Positions 1 through 13,059 of a stretch of 64,000 bases of DNA are shown here, one piece after another. The stretch comes from Hyperoplus lanceolatus. Taxonomy: Eukaryota > Chordata > Actinopteri > Uranoscopiformes > Ammodytidae. Under the pieces are notes generated by a model that was not told the DNA's origin, did not search any database, and was given only the letters and a program-made list of their open reading frames with translations. The first letter of the stretch is position 1. The number at the start of each line of letters is the position of its first letter. A program made the position numbers and the translations under genes. The stretch spans positions 3,790,001 to 3,854,000 of the forward strand of contig CM049397.1 of assembly GCA_026929865.2 (NCBI GenBank). The letters run 5' to 3'.

Positions 1-299
1 TGTGTAGCAGTCAGAGGTTTGCCAACCAGCTGACACTTGTCACATTCCAAGACCTTTAAGAAAGCAGTTGTTAATAAAAAATTAAAACACATCACACAAC
101 AATGACTCACACACATAGCCTACCCAGTTGTTGATGTCTATGGACATGCCAAACCAGTAGAATCTGGATGACATTGCCCTGCGGGTTTTAAATATGCCAG
201 AATGCCCCCCAATGGGTGAGGAGTGAAATTCCTCAAAAAGCTGTCAGGCCTCCTCTCTCGATGGAATAGCTCTTCTTCTCCCAATGTAGAGCTGTCCTT
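1..299 (-). pseudogene. Ginger/GIN-like integrase, H2C2 zinc-finger exons (partial)
   Basis: Two exons are visible on the minus strand. The upstream one (about 299 to 124) follows a possible acceptor ending CAG at 300 and encodes HSSPIGGHSG, then RFYWFGMSIDINNW, and stops at a GT donor at 123-122. The next exon starts after an AAAG acceptor at 53 and reads VLECDKCQ before leaving the window at base 1. Together they give the His-His/Cys-Cys zinc finger that precedes Ty3/gypsy-type integrase cores. The junction falls between Trp and Val, the same place as in the related gene at 42.3-47.3 kb. An in-frame TGA lies just before the LFEEFH stretch, so this copy looks dead. The catalytic core would lie left of the window. 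A GIN1-like domesticated gene is an alternative, but the stop argues against it. Confidence 0.72.
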
Positions 300-1479
300 C
301 TGCAGTGGACATTAAATAACTTGTATCATTAAAGAGCTATCTTAATAAGATACTATCCAAATTGTAATGTATTTCAGATACCCACCCTTTACTGTGAATT
401 TGGAAGCATACCTCCTTAGGTTTAGCTTCTGGGACTTGTCGTACCCATCAGGGAATGTTCCCAGAGACAGGAGGTCAAATGACGCCTTCCATTTTTCTAA
501 GTATTTACAATTGATATAGCACAATCTTGTATACATGACAAGATAACATGGCAATAACATTACCATTCCCTTAACCTCTTCAATGCTGTTGCTATGAAAC
601 TCAAAGTGAGTTTCAATTTTTAATCGTTAACTCACTTATTAATCTATTTGATGCAACCACATCACTTGATTGCATGTTATTTAGGATTGTATCAATCTAA
701 CCTGTTACATCCCCATTTTATCTATTGGGGTAAGGACTGTAAAACAAAAACCAGGTTTTAAAAAAAGGTCGGAGTCAGGCAGTAAAATTATGGGTATTTA
801 ATTAACAAAACAGCAGCATAACAAAGGTCAGCAGCATGGCAGCAACATGGCAAAACAGGTCAGCAGCATGGCAGCAACAGGTCAGCAGCAAGCAGAGCAG
901 GGGCCAAGACTGAGGTTTCTCCCCCTGGTTATATGCCGGTGGCAAATTAAAGAGGGGAAAAAGAACAAATTATGAAATCACACAAAACAACCCCACATGT
1001 AGCACAGCCCATAAAGAAATTATTAAAATAGTTAGCTATATCATAAGGTTTTGTTATGAATGCTCCATCAGAATAAATTAAAGAAATGGACGTATTAGAT
1101 TTTCTTTCAATTATATCACTCATTGTGGTCCACAGTTTTTCTTGTAATTTTTAAAGTTGATAAACTTTAGTTTGTAATATCCCTTCTTTTTAATTTAATT
1201 TTGTCACATGATTCCTTAATTTACAGTATTATTGTCTGGCTAACAGGCAACACAGTTTATTAGCCATTTTCTTGGCATTGTCTTTTAAGGTCATCATATC
1301 TTTCAGCTCATTGTCAATCCATAGCGCTTTTTTAGCTTAAGCAGTACATTTTCTTAAAGAGCATGTTCATTCACAATTTTCATAAACAATGTGAGTGCAG
1401 CTTCAGGATCATTCTCATCACAAACACTGGACCATTGTACTTATTCCATCTCCTTCAGAAATATTTCTTAGTTGAAATT
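300..1479. other. intergenic stretch, no gene recognised
   Basis: No coding similarity was recognised. It contains AT-rich sequence and a short direct-repeat patch at about 826-895 built from repeats of GGTCAGCAGCATGGCAGCAA. A sequence starting TGTTACATCCCC near 700 could be an LTR edge, but no partner end or TSD was found. Confidence 0.5.
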
Positions 1480-1892
1480 TCCAACAGAGCGAGTGATGAT
1501 CTTGTCCTATCTTAGAACAGCGTAGTTCCCGTTCTTTCTAGCCTCCAGCATCTTAGGTATCAGCTCCCTTCTCTTCTGTCTCACTGCCTCAGGGAAGTCT
1601 TCGTTTATGAATATTTTGGAACCCCTCAGCTTGTTTGTGTTCCACATGACTCTTTCTCTATCTTTCTACCTGAGGATTTTTTCAACAATGGGCCTTGTAA
1701 TGTCAAAAGTCTCCTAATACGTGCACTTGATCCATTCCCGTTGTCTGAATGGACATTGTTAGTCACGTTTCTTGTGCGATGGTCCCTTTCTATTCCAAAT
1801 CCAGTTGATCCACATCCTTCTGTGTATTGAAGGCTGACTTTGAGGTCTTCCGCATTTAGAATGCCAGCCAGTCTACTGTTATTATTGTTCAT
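1480..1892 (-). pseudogene. L1-type LINE ORF1 protein relic (RRM region)
   Basis: Read on minus across a frame change, the segment gives FGIERDHRT, then SDNGNGSSARI, KDRERVMWNTNKLRG and FINEDFPEAVRQKRREL, ending near ARKNGNYAVLR. This order (IxRxHR, RxxIV/RF, DRERV, FxxDxSxxVxxKR, LR) is that of the RNA-recognition/C-terminal region of L1 and Tx1 ORF1 proteins, the RNA chaperones of the retrotransposon particle. At least two stops and one frameshift interrupt it. No matching ORF2 lies adjacent, so it is an isolated, decayed fragment. Calling the domain is fairly safe; the exact L1 clade is not. Confidence 0.6.
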
Positions 1893-2862
1893 TATAGTTT
1901 CAACATGACTCTAGTAACTGTTCTCCATCTGTTGTAAGGAATCTGTAAAAAAATGTTTTTGTTGATCCAACAGCTCATATACTTGCTAAAGACACATTTT
2001 TTGCCATCTCCAAATGTTTCACACTGCAGACTATCAATCCAAAAAGTCTTTGTCGTGTTTACAGCTTCTTACATAGTGAACTCCGTTCAGTGTATAAACA
2101 TAGATAGTGCGTTTCACACGTTACAAGTGACTCTGTTGACTCGTGGATTTCGACAGCCAATCAGAGGTTTGCAATGTTCCGTCACCGCAAACCAATGACA
2201 GCTGTCAGTGCAGTAAGGTAATGTCATGAATCTGGCGTGTGGCAGGGTCTGTGGCTGATAGCTGCGTTAGCTCACGGGCTATTCCGCCGAGACCACTGTC
2301 CTATCTCGTCCACTTTTCAAAGCGACCAACGATCGATCGTTACGCACAGGTTGTTGTTTCAACACTAGGTTTATTTTTGACTTACTCATAAACAGCAGCA
2401 GCCACGCATGGCCATGATAACACATATCATCTTATTTCTACTTTCAGCAGCAAAGCCAGTGTCTACATGCACATATTTACATGCTTACAGGTCATAAGGC
2501 GCAATGTAAAACAGATTTGTAAGATAATTGCGCAGTTAAAAACATGTTTTTAAAGAAAATACTCACCAGCCGCCAAAAAGGTAGCAGAAAGTGATGGCTC
2601 GCGCAGGATTATTTTTTTTCGGAATGCGCATGCGCAGAACCACTAGGGAGCAAAATCTGACGGGTAGCAGAAAATGACAAGTCACCGGCGTTGCTTGGTT
2701 CTGTGTAAATAACACAGAAGCAAGCAAAGCCGGCATTTTGGAGTGATGTTGTTCCGTCAATATGCCACAATGTCTGTGTAGAAGGGGCTTATGACGCAAT
2801 CGGTCTTCAAATGCAGCCTACGTAGGCCATAACCCCCGAAATGAGATCCAGCTATTGTCTTG
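1893..2862. other. unannotated, AT-rich then moderately GC-rich
   Basis: No coding similarity or repeat boundary was found. Short open frames here have no recognisable motifs. Confidence 0.45.
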
Positions 2863-3704
2863 GGGCCTATCCGAAAACCTTTTTTTGCATAGGAAATTTC
2901 CTTTCCTATCGAGATGAACCGGAAGTACTCGGCGGATAGGTGATCCGAATTCTCAAAATGCATAGGAAAGGAGCCTCGATTCATCCTTTAACCCTCCTTT
3001 AGCATAGGTTACTCCTGACCAACCTATGCTAAAGGAAAGGAGATAGTGGTATCCCATAATCCTTTACGGCGGCAAGATTTAAAGCAACAGGCCACCGTCG
3101 GAGTTTACCGACTCTACACGAACGAGACGCAAAACAGAAGAGAGGAGAGGAGAAGAGAAGAGAGGAAGATTTAACTCAGCTAAAACAAAATACCCCCCCC
3201 CCCATTAAGATAATAAAGAACTCATAAAAGACCAACATCATAATAGTTATTTTCGTAGCACATAATTTACACCATAAGAAAATAAAATACCAACTTCACA
3301 TTTAATGAAGTTACTGGGGGCAGTTCATTTCAACATCAACATAGGCTAAGTGTAGCCTCTTTTTATTCCACATGTGAATTGGGATATAAGGGAGTGATTC
3401 TCACTCTGTTGGCGACAACCTGATTAAAATCAATATGAAAAGAACGCATGGATCAAACGAGCGCTTGTTGTAGTCAATTTTCGGAGAATAGTGTAGTTTC
3501 ACGCGACTCACGTCAGCAATACTCGCCGTCGCGCAATGACGTCGGTTAGGAAAGGTTGAGTCGAATTCATTTGAAACAGCGCTGTCCTTTCCTATGTTCG
3601 ATAGGAAGCACCTTTCATCTCTCCTTAACCCCGATGACGTTTAGGGGTTATGGCATAGGAAAGGAGGCTTATAGGTTAGGAGATTGGACTTTTCGGATAG
3701 GCCC
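2863..3704. mobile_element. non-autonomous DNA transposon (Harbinger-like MITE)
   Basis: The ends are inverted copies: GGGCCTATCCGAAAA at the left and TTTTCGGATAGGCCC at the right, 842 bp apart. A 3-bp direct repeat TTG flanks both ends (2860-2862 and 3705-3707). A 3-bp TSD and GGG-starting inverted repeat fit PIF/Harbinger MITEs. No transposase coding sequence is present; the inside holds a purine-rich tract around 3140-3170 and a C-run at 3194. Confidence 0.6.
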
Positions 3705-3707
3705 TTG

Positions 3708-4911
3708 GTCTCACACCTTTTAACTGGAATGAGCCTCCCTCCCCTCCTGCCACGTTGAAACCGACCCTTTGGCACTATTGTGACCTCACACCTTTGGCTC
3801 TGTCATGGAACCTCTGGCTCCACATGACTCCCTTCCTCTTCTGCCATTGGTCTCATATGACTTTTGATATAAGCTGGATGTTCCTTCCCAGTCTCAGGTC
3901 ATCTCTACCCACCACCAAACAAGGTGGTGGTGCTGCTCAGTCTACTCTTCTCTTCAACCACCATTCGAGGTGGGCTCTTCTCTTCAAGCACCATCTGAGG
4001 TGCGGCCTCCTCTCCAAACTTCCACACTGGAAAGGGAACTCTCCACTGCGAAGGCCCTGCTGCTCACGCTCTCTGATCAGCCTTGCTAACCACCCCAGCC
4101 CGGGGGTAAGCTCTCCAGGCCAACAGATCCAACCTGCGTCTCTAAGCAACCCAGGAGGAACCAGAAGAACCAGGGAACGAACCAAGCTCCCACCAAGGCC
4201 AGGCCCTTAAGACGAAGAAGAACTATCAAGCTAAGAGCTACAACCGTAGCCCAGAGACAACAACGCCAGTTAGCACGCTGCTACTGAAGAACCAAAGGAC
4301 CAACAGAAAACCCAAACTCTGCAACCTTCAACTGATTTTCCTGCTGCCACCAAATCTTCCAACACATTCTGGTATTGTATTTGATCATTGGGCAGTTAGC
4401 TTAGCTTAACAATCATGGCTGAAAAGACTGTTAACTTGGAAATTTATATTTACTGATTTTGAACTGTTCATTGTCATTTTGTAATTGGGTTTACATACTG
4501 TGATATCACATTGAACTTATTGGTTAGATACCCAAACAGTTATGTTGATTTGAATTGCCTTTAAAGGAACCTTTGGCCAAGGTCCCTTTTGTCTCCTCTC
4601 ACCCCACCACAGGGAGGAAGGTGTGAAAGACCGGCTAATTTGCATCTTCACATACATGCACTCACAGACACACACACACACACACAGACACACACCCTCT
4701 GTGCTTAGTTTTAGTGATTTTAATAAATGTGTGAATTTCATTGCTTTCTGTTATTAAATTACATGCATTTTCTTTTGTAACTAGAACTTCTGTCATTCAT
4801 TTGTGTGGATATTTTGTGGTACGTCAACCGCCGACACGTCAAGAGTCATTAACCTTCGGTAATATTGGTCATATTATCAGATTTATGTATTATTAGATGT
4901 TATATATAGAG
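3708..4911. other. unassigned sequence, possibly LTR-derived
   Basis: No protein was recognised. The stretch 3750-4330 is pyrimidine/purine skewed and ends in AT-rich DNA with an AATAAA-like signal near 4724. A short CA repeat lies at 4669-4694. It could be part of an LTR-type repeat, but I found no ends. Confidence 0.35.
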
Positions 4912-5121
4912 TGATAATTTGACTAGATTTGATTAATATTGATTTATTTAACTGATCACTAAATCAATCCAATGATAAAATGAGACAAACTTGCTATTAT
5001 TTTTCCATTCTTAAGTGAATGATGGCGTCCCTGCACAATTTAAGTCAATGATTAATGTATTCTTATTTTCAGATTCATTCCTAATAGCAGACTTAATCTG
5101 AATGAGCCCATAACCACTACA
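4912..5121. repeat. dispersed repeat, short copy of the 29.1-31.1 kb family
   Basis: The left 50 bp (GATAATTTGACTAGATTTGA onward) match the start of the repeat at 29125. The right 100 bp (from GGCGTCCCTGCACAATTTAA to CACTACA) match the end of that repeat at 31147. The interior of the long copy is missing here. Ends are TG...CA, which would suit a deleted solo LTR, but no TSD is visible in either copy. Confidence 0.55.
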
Positions 5122-6637
5122 ATGTGACACCCGTGTATTGCATTTCAGTCAGTGCGTTTCCATGGGACAATTGGATTGGATTGGATTATCACATATACTG
5201 AACTTGCCACTTGAACGGACCGCGTCACTTGTCTGAGTATACGTGGCCTTTCAAATATCCGATAAATGTCCGATGCATGGCTGTCTCCACTATGCTAGGT
5301 GGCGCTGTAGCCCTTTCAACAAGTGGTTATAGAGCCACGTCCGGTTCCCTTCCAGCAACAACCCTACTATTTTTTTACGTCCTCTTCTTCCACTTCCTTG
5401 TGAAATCCTCCGCAGGGATTCTCGAGCAAGCGCAGAACGAGAACTCCGATATCCGATACCTGTATACATGCAGAGAGAATGCCGATTATGAACGAGTTAT
5501 CTAGGTGTTCTTATCCGACATTGCTTGTCCGTTAATGTGCCAATTTGTGTGCGAAGTAGATCGGATTAAGATGTTTACATGCATTTTACAAGTCCTGTTG
5601 AAGTCTTATTAGTTTATTTACCCGATTATGAGTCTGCATGTAAACACACTGTGTGGTCCAGTAGAGACAGCAGATTCGCCAATAGAACATACAGTTGATT
5701 GTTATTATGACACTTCCCCATATTTTAAATATATTTATCTTTTTCATTTTGTTATGACATAGTGTATCCATACTGTATATTGATGGTTTCACATATATTT
5801 TTTTCTATTTACTTACTAGTTAGAAGAAGTCAGTTAGTTGTATTCTTTTTTTAAATCTTCCATATTTGGTCCCATAAGGCCTTTCAGTGACTTTGCTATA
5901 TACAACAGTAACAATACTTGTTGGTATTTGTAATGCATCAGTGTTTCTCTGACCTTGTTAAAAAAAAATATGACTCATTATATTGAGTCATTCAGAGCTC
6001 TATTTAATCTCTATATTGTAGATGAATCCCCTTGGCCCCTAATTTAGCCATCTCTGGATAAAGAATATGTTAGCACTTATTGCATTACACCACTAATGCA
6101 TCTTCTTGGAGGAAATTCATTTTTTTCTCCCTGCATACAAAGTGGCTGAAAGTTATCAGAGAAAGTAATGAACGTGAATCAATTTATAATGGAACATTAA
6201 TAAAATATTTTTTGCCTCATCATTTCCTGAGGCTCACACGCAGCCTCCATCATGCCGACTGCAAGTTCTGCTCTCATTACTGGTGCCAATTTTAAGATAT
6301 GTTTAGAGCTGGTGTGCTATACCCCAAGCCTCACCCTCAGTACATACATGCAAGTATGAAGATGCATATTTACATGTGTTTGGACATAGGCACTGACACA
6401 TAAATGCACAGATACACAGAAAAAAAGCTATGGTCAGGAAAAGTAAATCACTTCCTATTTGAAGATAACACACATGAGAAAAAGCATGCAGTGTAAAATA
6501 GATATGATCTCAGATTCTCATGTTTAATAAGCAATTGTTTGAAACACAATTTTACCTGCACATCTGCAGGTTAAGTGAGTGGCCTTCACTCTGTCTCCTT
6601 TTAAAGTCAATTAATCAATTATTGATATTTATATATA
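5122..6637. other. unannotated AT-rich stretch
   Basis: Nothing coding was recognised. The segment 5150-5580 has short repeated GGATTGGATT-type units and a stretch resembling common fish MITEs ending in TTTACATGCATTTTAC, but no paired ends could be matched. Confidence 0.4.
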
Positions 6638-6940
6638 TCGACCGGCGAAACTACGCCTGTTTGGTTAACAAAGCAAAGCGATAGGCAACACGTGTAAAAC
6701 AAAAAAAAAAAAAAAAGACGCATCCGCCACTGTTGTTGTGCTTAAAGCTAGCGCTAGCTTTAGCGTTGGCTGCGAGAGCAGCGACGTCGGGTGACGTCAA
6801 GTGATGTCATGACGTTGCTCCATGGCTGGCTCTGGTCTGTGTGAAACCAACCGGTTCGTAACTGGTATTAGGCTGGAACCAGCTTTGGACTGGCGCCAGC
6901 TCGGAGCTGGCTCTTGGTTCCTGTTGGTGTGAAAGGGGTA
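6638..6940. mobile_element. 5'-truncated copy of the 10.6-kb MITE
   Basis: From ACCGGCGAAACTACGCC to TTGGTGTGAAAGGGG this segment aligns with the second half of the MITE at 10615-11229, including shared stretches around CTTAAAGCTAGCG, TGACGTCATGACGTTGCTC and GTGTGAAACCAACCGGTTC. The left half and left inverted repeat are absent. An A-run of 16 at about 6701-6716 is private to this copy. Confidence 0.7.
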
Positions 6941-7421
6941 AAAGAGGGGCGAACATTTCCCTTTTCTTTTCTCTTTGATATGAGAATGAAGGCTCAGCAG
7001 CACAGCAGGCAAAGCATTGAACTCCATTGACCTGCCTTAATTTCAATGTGTTGGTTCACGCTGGTTCATGATCACAAAAGAGCACACACGTCCCACTCAT
7101 GGTTAACTGGGTCAGTCCAATGGAAAAGACGATATCAATATGTGACTGGAAACACCTTCAAGTGGCTGTCCTGACAGGGGTTTGGTACACTTTATTTCAG
7201 CATAATCAACAATACATACTATGTTAAGGTGGACATTGTGATGAAGATTATAAAATCTGATGACTGACCCCAGTGTTGTTTTTATTTCATTAATCATTCT
7301 TATTTTATTGCGACTTTTGAAGTACATTTTCAGTTATGTCTGTTGTGATGCTCCACAATATTGCTGTTGATCGTCTCAAGGGAAATCTTTTTTAATAATG
7401 TGCCATCACAAATTAGTAAAG
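6941..7421. other. unannotated
   Basis: No coding sequence, RNA gene or repeat boundary recognised. Confidence 0.4.
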
Positions 7422-7429
7422 ATACTGAT

Positions 7430-8243
7430 TAGGGCTGTCAAAATTAACGCGTTAACGCAGGGTGATTAATGGAACTATCGGTGTTAGTTTTTTTAACGCA
7501 TGCGCAGAATGATCCGCTCTGTGCATCCCACCGGCTCTGTACTACACTCTTAACGTTGTGGCTGACCCAGGATCAGTAGCTGCTCAAAGCCAAACATAGC
7601 AGCACGTTAGCCTGTGCCGTGTTTTAAAGTTTTAAACTGCCAACGGCCACGTCTGTGTCGGGGGCATAGATAGTATATAAAATCAACTGCCGCGGGTGGC
7701 AGTTGTCGAAGCAACAGGAGGAGAAACATTGTCCGCTCTGTTCAGAGCCCGTGAGGACACAAACGTCTGCAGTTTTCAGAGGTGTGTGTGAGTAGACATC
7801 AACATAACGTCAGCTTCCTAGGACTTGGTCGCACACACGCGCACACACACACACACACACACATACACCGCGGACTGTAATCAAGTTGTATTCAAGAATG
7901 CACAATCTATAGATTCACCAAATAAATGCCATTCTATAGCCTATCCTATATTTGCCCAAAGACATAGTAAAGACAGACCAATTTAATTATGGTTTGGTAG
8001 GTAGGCCTATATATTTTAGTTTGATTTAAATTTATTTTCAGTATTAAGGATTTTCAATTAATAAACATACAAATTTTAAATGTACATATCCACCTTCTGT
8101 CCTTTATCGTTCCGTTCAGACAACAATAAACAGAGAAAATTTGAACTTTTCGGGCATATTTCAAATGGTAAAATTAATCGTGATTAATCCACAGAATCCC
8201 GTGATTAATCTGATTTAAAAATTGTAATCGTTTGACAGCCCGA
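7430..8243. mobile_element. hAT-type MITE
   Basis: It begins TAGGGCTGTCAAAATTAACG and ends CGTTTGACAGCCCGA, inverted copies apart from a changed last base. The 8-bp sequence ATACTGAT lies directly outside both ends (7422-7429 and 8244-8251), an exact 8-bp TSD as expected for hAT. No transposase is encoded. A CA repeat lies at about 7842-7862. A second, shorter member of the family is at 60099-60328. Confidence 0.85.
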
Positions 8244-8251
8244 ATACTGAT

Positions 8252-9574
<1,323 letters not shown>

Positions 9575-10061
9575 TACAGTGCTGCTCAAAGGTTTGTGAA
9601 CCCCTTGAGCATTTTGGAATTTTATTCATTCATTTAGCCATTAATCATTCATTTGTATCAATACCAGTATTTTTTATATGAAATAACAGATGTTTGTTGA
9701 TCAATTCAACATTTTTCTTTTCTGGAAATCAATTGTTAAAACAGATTAAACAAATGATTTGCCAACTTTTGTATGTGCAAAAGTTTGTGAACCCTGGGCT
9801 GTATTGCTTAAATGGAGCAGGTAAACACAATCAGGTGGGCCAAATTGAGTGACGAAATGGACCAATGTAATGAGAGATCTTTAGGGAAGAAATTGGCAGC
9901 ACTAGATAAAACAGATAAAACCAGGTCAGTTTAGGCTCACCAAAGTGAACACATACAGGTCAGACACCTAAAAGGGAAAGAAAATCTCAGAGGATCTCAG
10001 GAATAGAGTTTTGATGTTGCATATTTGTCTGAGGACAGCTATAAATTAATTTAAAAAAAGT

Positions 10062-10200
10062 TTGAGCTCCATCGGTCCACCGTGAGGCAAATCATCTACA
10101 AATGGAGAGCTTTAAGAGTGACTGAACATCTACCTAGAAGTGGACTTCCTTCAAAAATATCCACAAGCACCACAAGAAAAGTGATTTATTTTTTAGGTAA
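10062..10200 (+). pseudogene. Tc1-like transposase N-terminal fragment
   Basis: The + strand reads STVRQIIYKWRALRVTEHL then PRSGLPSKIS. This is the second helix of the Tc1 DNA-binding domain followed by the linker R-S-G-x-P-x-K, which in active relatives is RSGRP. The catalytic domain is not found downstream; the frame runs into the palindrome centre and stops. An inverted partial copy exists in the right arm (about 10540-10610). It is a relic with no expected activity. Confidence 0.65.
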
Positions 10201-10614
10201 AGGCCAACCCAAACATTACATCTGGATATTTGCAGACCGGTTGCCACCACCGTTCTTCACTTGGGAGAAGGTTCTTCTGGTGGCAGGCAGAGTTGTGTTT
10301 TAGCCCAAACATGGCGGTTTTGGTTATGACCAAACCGCTCAATTTTGTACAAATATGTCCCCAGAATAGACTTCCAGAAGACTTCAGGTATCTCCTGGTG
10401 CTCTCTGGCAGAGTTGTGACAAGCAGTTTTGTTCTTTTTCGAGAGCAAAGGCTTCTTCAGCAACCCTCCCATGGTAGCCATGTTGACTGAATTGGCTTTT
10501 ACCTGAAAAATCCCTTTTCTTGTGGCGTTTGTGGATGTTTTTGAAAGAAGTCAACATCTAGGCAGATGTTCAGTCACTCTTAAAGCTCTCCATTTGTAGA
10601 TGATTTGCCACATG

Positions 10615-11229
10615 TAGGCCTTTCACACCACCGCAAAATCGGTGCTAGTTCTGGGCTAGTTCGGAGTTAGAGCCAGTGTTTTGGTTTCACACCGCCAGAA
10701 AGCCTGCTCCGGGCCGTAAAAACCGGTTCAACTCATACCCCAGGATTGAGCAGGGTTTGAAGTGAACCGCTTGCGCCAGCGGCCGGGGGAGGGATTATCC
10801 TGACCAACCAGACCAACTAAAACCTCATGCCCGCCATGTTTAAAAACACCGCTACTACGAGACGTAAACATAACATAATTACCGAACGTAGCGATCAAAT
10901 TGACCGGCGAGAATACGCTGTATGGGTCCTGTTTGGTTAAGAAAGCAAAGCGAGAGCTAACACGTGTAAAAATAAGACGTATTCGCCGCTGTTGTTGTGC
11001 TTAAAGCTAGCGGTAGCTTTAGCGTTAGCCACAAGAGCAGCGGCGTCGGGCGACGTACACACACGTTTACAGTGACGTCATGACGTTGCTCTCTTGCCGG
11101 CTCCATGGCTGTCTCCGGTCGATGTGAAACCAACCGGTTCATAACTGGGATAAGGCTGTAACCAGTTTTGAACTGACCCCAACACCAGCCTGGAACTGAC
11201 TCTTGTTTCATTTTGGTGTGAAAGGCCTA
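10615..11229. mobile_element. MITE nested in the Tc1 palindrome
   Basis: Ends are TAGGCCTTTCACACCA and TGGTGTGAAAGGCCTA, a perfect 16-bp inverted repeat, 615 bp apart. ATG sits outside both ends (10612-10614, 11230-11232). Comparison with the other arm of the host palindrome (about 10072-10090) gives the empty site, which supports a 3-bp duplication. The inside is GC-rich with GGTTT/AACCGG-type repeats. Related fragment at 6638-6940. Superfamily is unproven; Harbinger-like by TSD length. Confidence 0.75.
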
Positions 11230-11711
11230 ATGGTGGACCGATGGAGCTCAAACTTTTTCAAATCAATTTATAGCTGTCTTCAGACAACCCTATTCTTGGG
11301 ATCCTCAGATTTCCTTTCCTCTTGGCATGTCTTACCTGTATGGGTTCACTTTGTTGAGCCTAAACTGACCTGACCTGGTTTTATATCTGTTTTATCTAGT
11401 GCTGCCAATGTCTTCCCTAAAGAACTCTCATTACATTGGTCCATTTCATCACTCAATTTGGCCCACCTGATTGTGTTCACCTGCTCGATTTAAGCAATAC
11501 AGCCCAGGGTTCACAAACTTTTGCACATACAAAGGCAAATCATTTGTTTTATCTGTATTAACAATTGATTACCGGAAAAGAAAAGTGTTGAATTGATAAA
11601 CAAACATCTGTTATTTCGTATAAAAATACTGGTATTGATAAATTAATGGTTAAAATAAATAAAATTCCATAAGGCTCAAGGGGTTCACAAACTTTCAAGC
11701 AGCACTGTATA

Positions 11712-13059
11712 CAGCATGGCCAACGGCCAAAAAGCCAGAATTTTCCTGGCAAAACATGACAGCAGCAAACTTTTGATTTGACTGCTTCATGCATTCTCTA
11801 GAAGCTGCTGTCCTGGGGGGGGGCGTGAACCTGTCAGGGCAGCTTAGTGTCAGGGCAGGTGGGATGTGTGCGTGTGTGTGTTTGTTAGGCAGTGCTGCCA
11901 GCCATATAGCAGCATTCCTGTGGCGGCATAGCGTGCCATAGCAACTCCCACACAACTGAGGGCCGGTATGACCCAAGCCCTTCTGCGATGCACACATTTG
12001 GAGTGTTTTCCAGTGGCGCATCAATTTAATCCTTTCAAATGAAATATGCCGGAAAGTTAGCACACAGCTATGGAACATATTTGGTTGTTACAGATCTTTT
12101 TTTTTATTCATGTGAAAATAGTGTTTATTTGGAAATCTGTCCTAGGCTTTCACAGCTTGTACCTTTTGTCTTTGATGCTGCTTTGCGTGAGTCCCTGTTT
12201 TCCCTAGTGGTTGGCGTCCTATAGAGTCACAATGGCTGGATTTATAAAATGCTGACCTCAAAGTGGCGCTTGAGGAGAAGTCAGGCAATCAACAAAGTCA
12301 TTAGGAGCAAATTATCCAGGGAGTTGGCATGGCAATCCATCAGTTAAAGTGGTGGACCGACAACTGTTGTTTCCATTAATAGGACCAATGGCGCTTGCAT
12401 GATTGAACAAAAACTCTCTATTTTAACCCTCTGAGGTCTAAGGGAATTTTTTTTATTAATTTTTACATCATACGGTTATAAATTCCCATTTTTTAAGGTG
12501 CAAGTTGATAAAGTGTTTTATATAAAAGATGTTCAGAACTCTCTTAGCTCTCTGTATTCTGAGATCCACTTTTGTTCCAGAGCCCTGTGTAAATATGCTG
12601 AAAATTTATGTGGGAATACTGAAAAATCTGGACATGTCTTCTTACTCGTGCTCGTTTACTCTCCCGAGTGCACACACACAGACACACACACAGACACACA
12701 CACACACAGAGTAGCTGATCTAATAAGAGAGAAACGCTTGGAGACACATACACACATTTATTTACAGCAAATCGCCACGTTTCGCGCAGTTGTGACCATG
12801 CACAAGCACACATCGCTTGCTAGTACATTAATTGTTCAGCAGTAAACATACAAAATAATTTTTTTTTTTTTTTTGGTAGGTCGGTCGGTAGTCAAGGCGG
12901 GGGCAGGTGTTGTTAAGGCGGCTGCATTAGCCATAAAGCGCTGGGGAAAACCATAGGTCCATAGGGGAAACACTGCCTTTTGGTAATAGGGGTGTCACCC
13001 TTGATAACAACTTCTTAATAGTGGTGAAGCAAGATTGCCATTTACCACGTTGCTAAAAT
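11712..13059. other. unannotated
   Basis: No gene recognised. Contains a short CA/GA repeat at 12673-12708 and a T-run at 12859-12874. Open frames over the CA repeat are low-complexity artefacts. Confidence 0.4.

Larger units (their letters stand above)
9575..11711. mobile_element. palindromic Tc1-type element with ~555-bp arms
   Basis: Both ends are TACAGTGCTGCT-like and GGTTTGTGAACCCCTTGAGC-like in inverted orientation, next to TA, as for Tc1/mariner insertions. The left arm (9575 to about 10130) is repeated in reverse in the right arm (about 10540 to 11709, with a MITE at 10615-11229 removed). The arms match well beyond a normal terminal repeat and include coding sequence for a Tc1 N-terminal helix-turn-helix. 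The centre (10200-10500) is decayed sequence. The likely origin is head-to-head insertion or inverted duplication of one element end. Confidence 0.75.

Noticed and set aside
3755..4210. 151-codon plus-strand open frame
   Set aside because: Composition is Pro/Ser/Leu-rich with no motifs; a minus-strand frame overlaps it. No evidence of coding.
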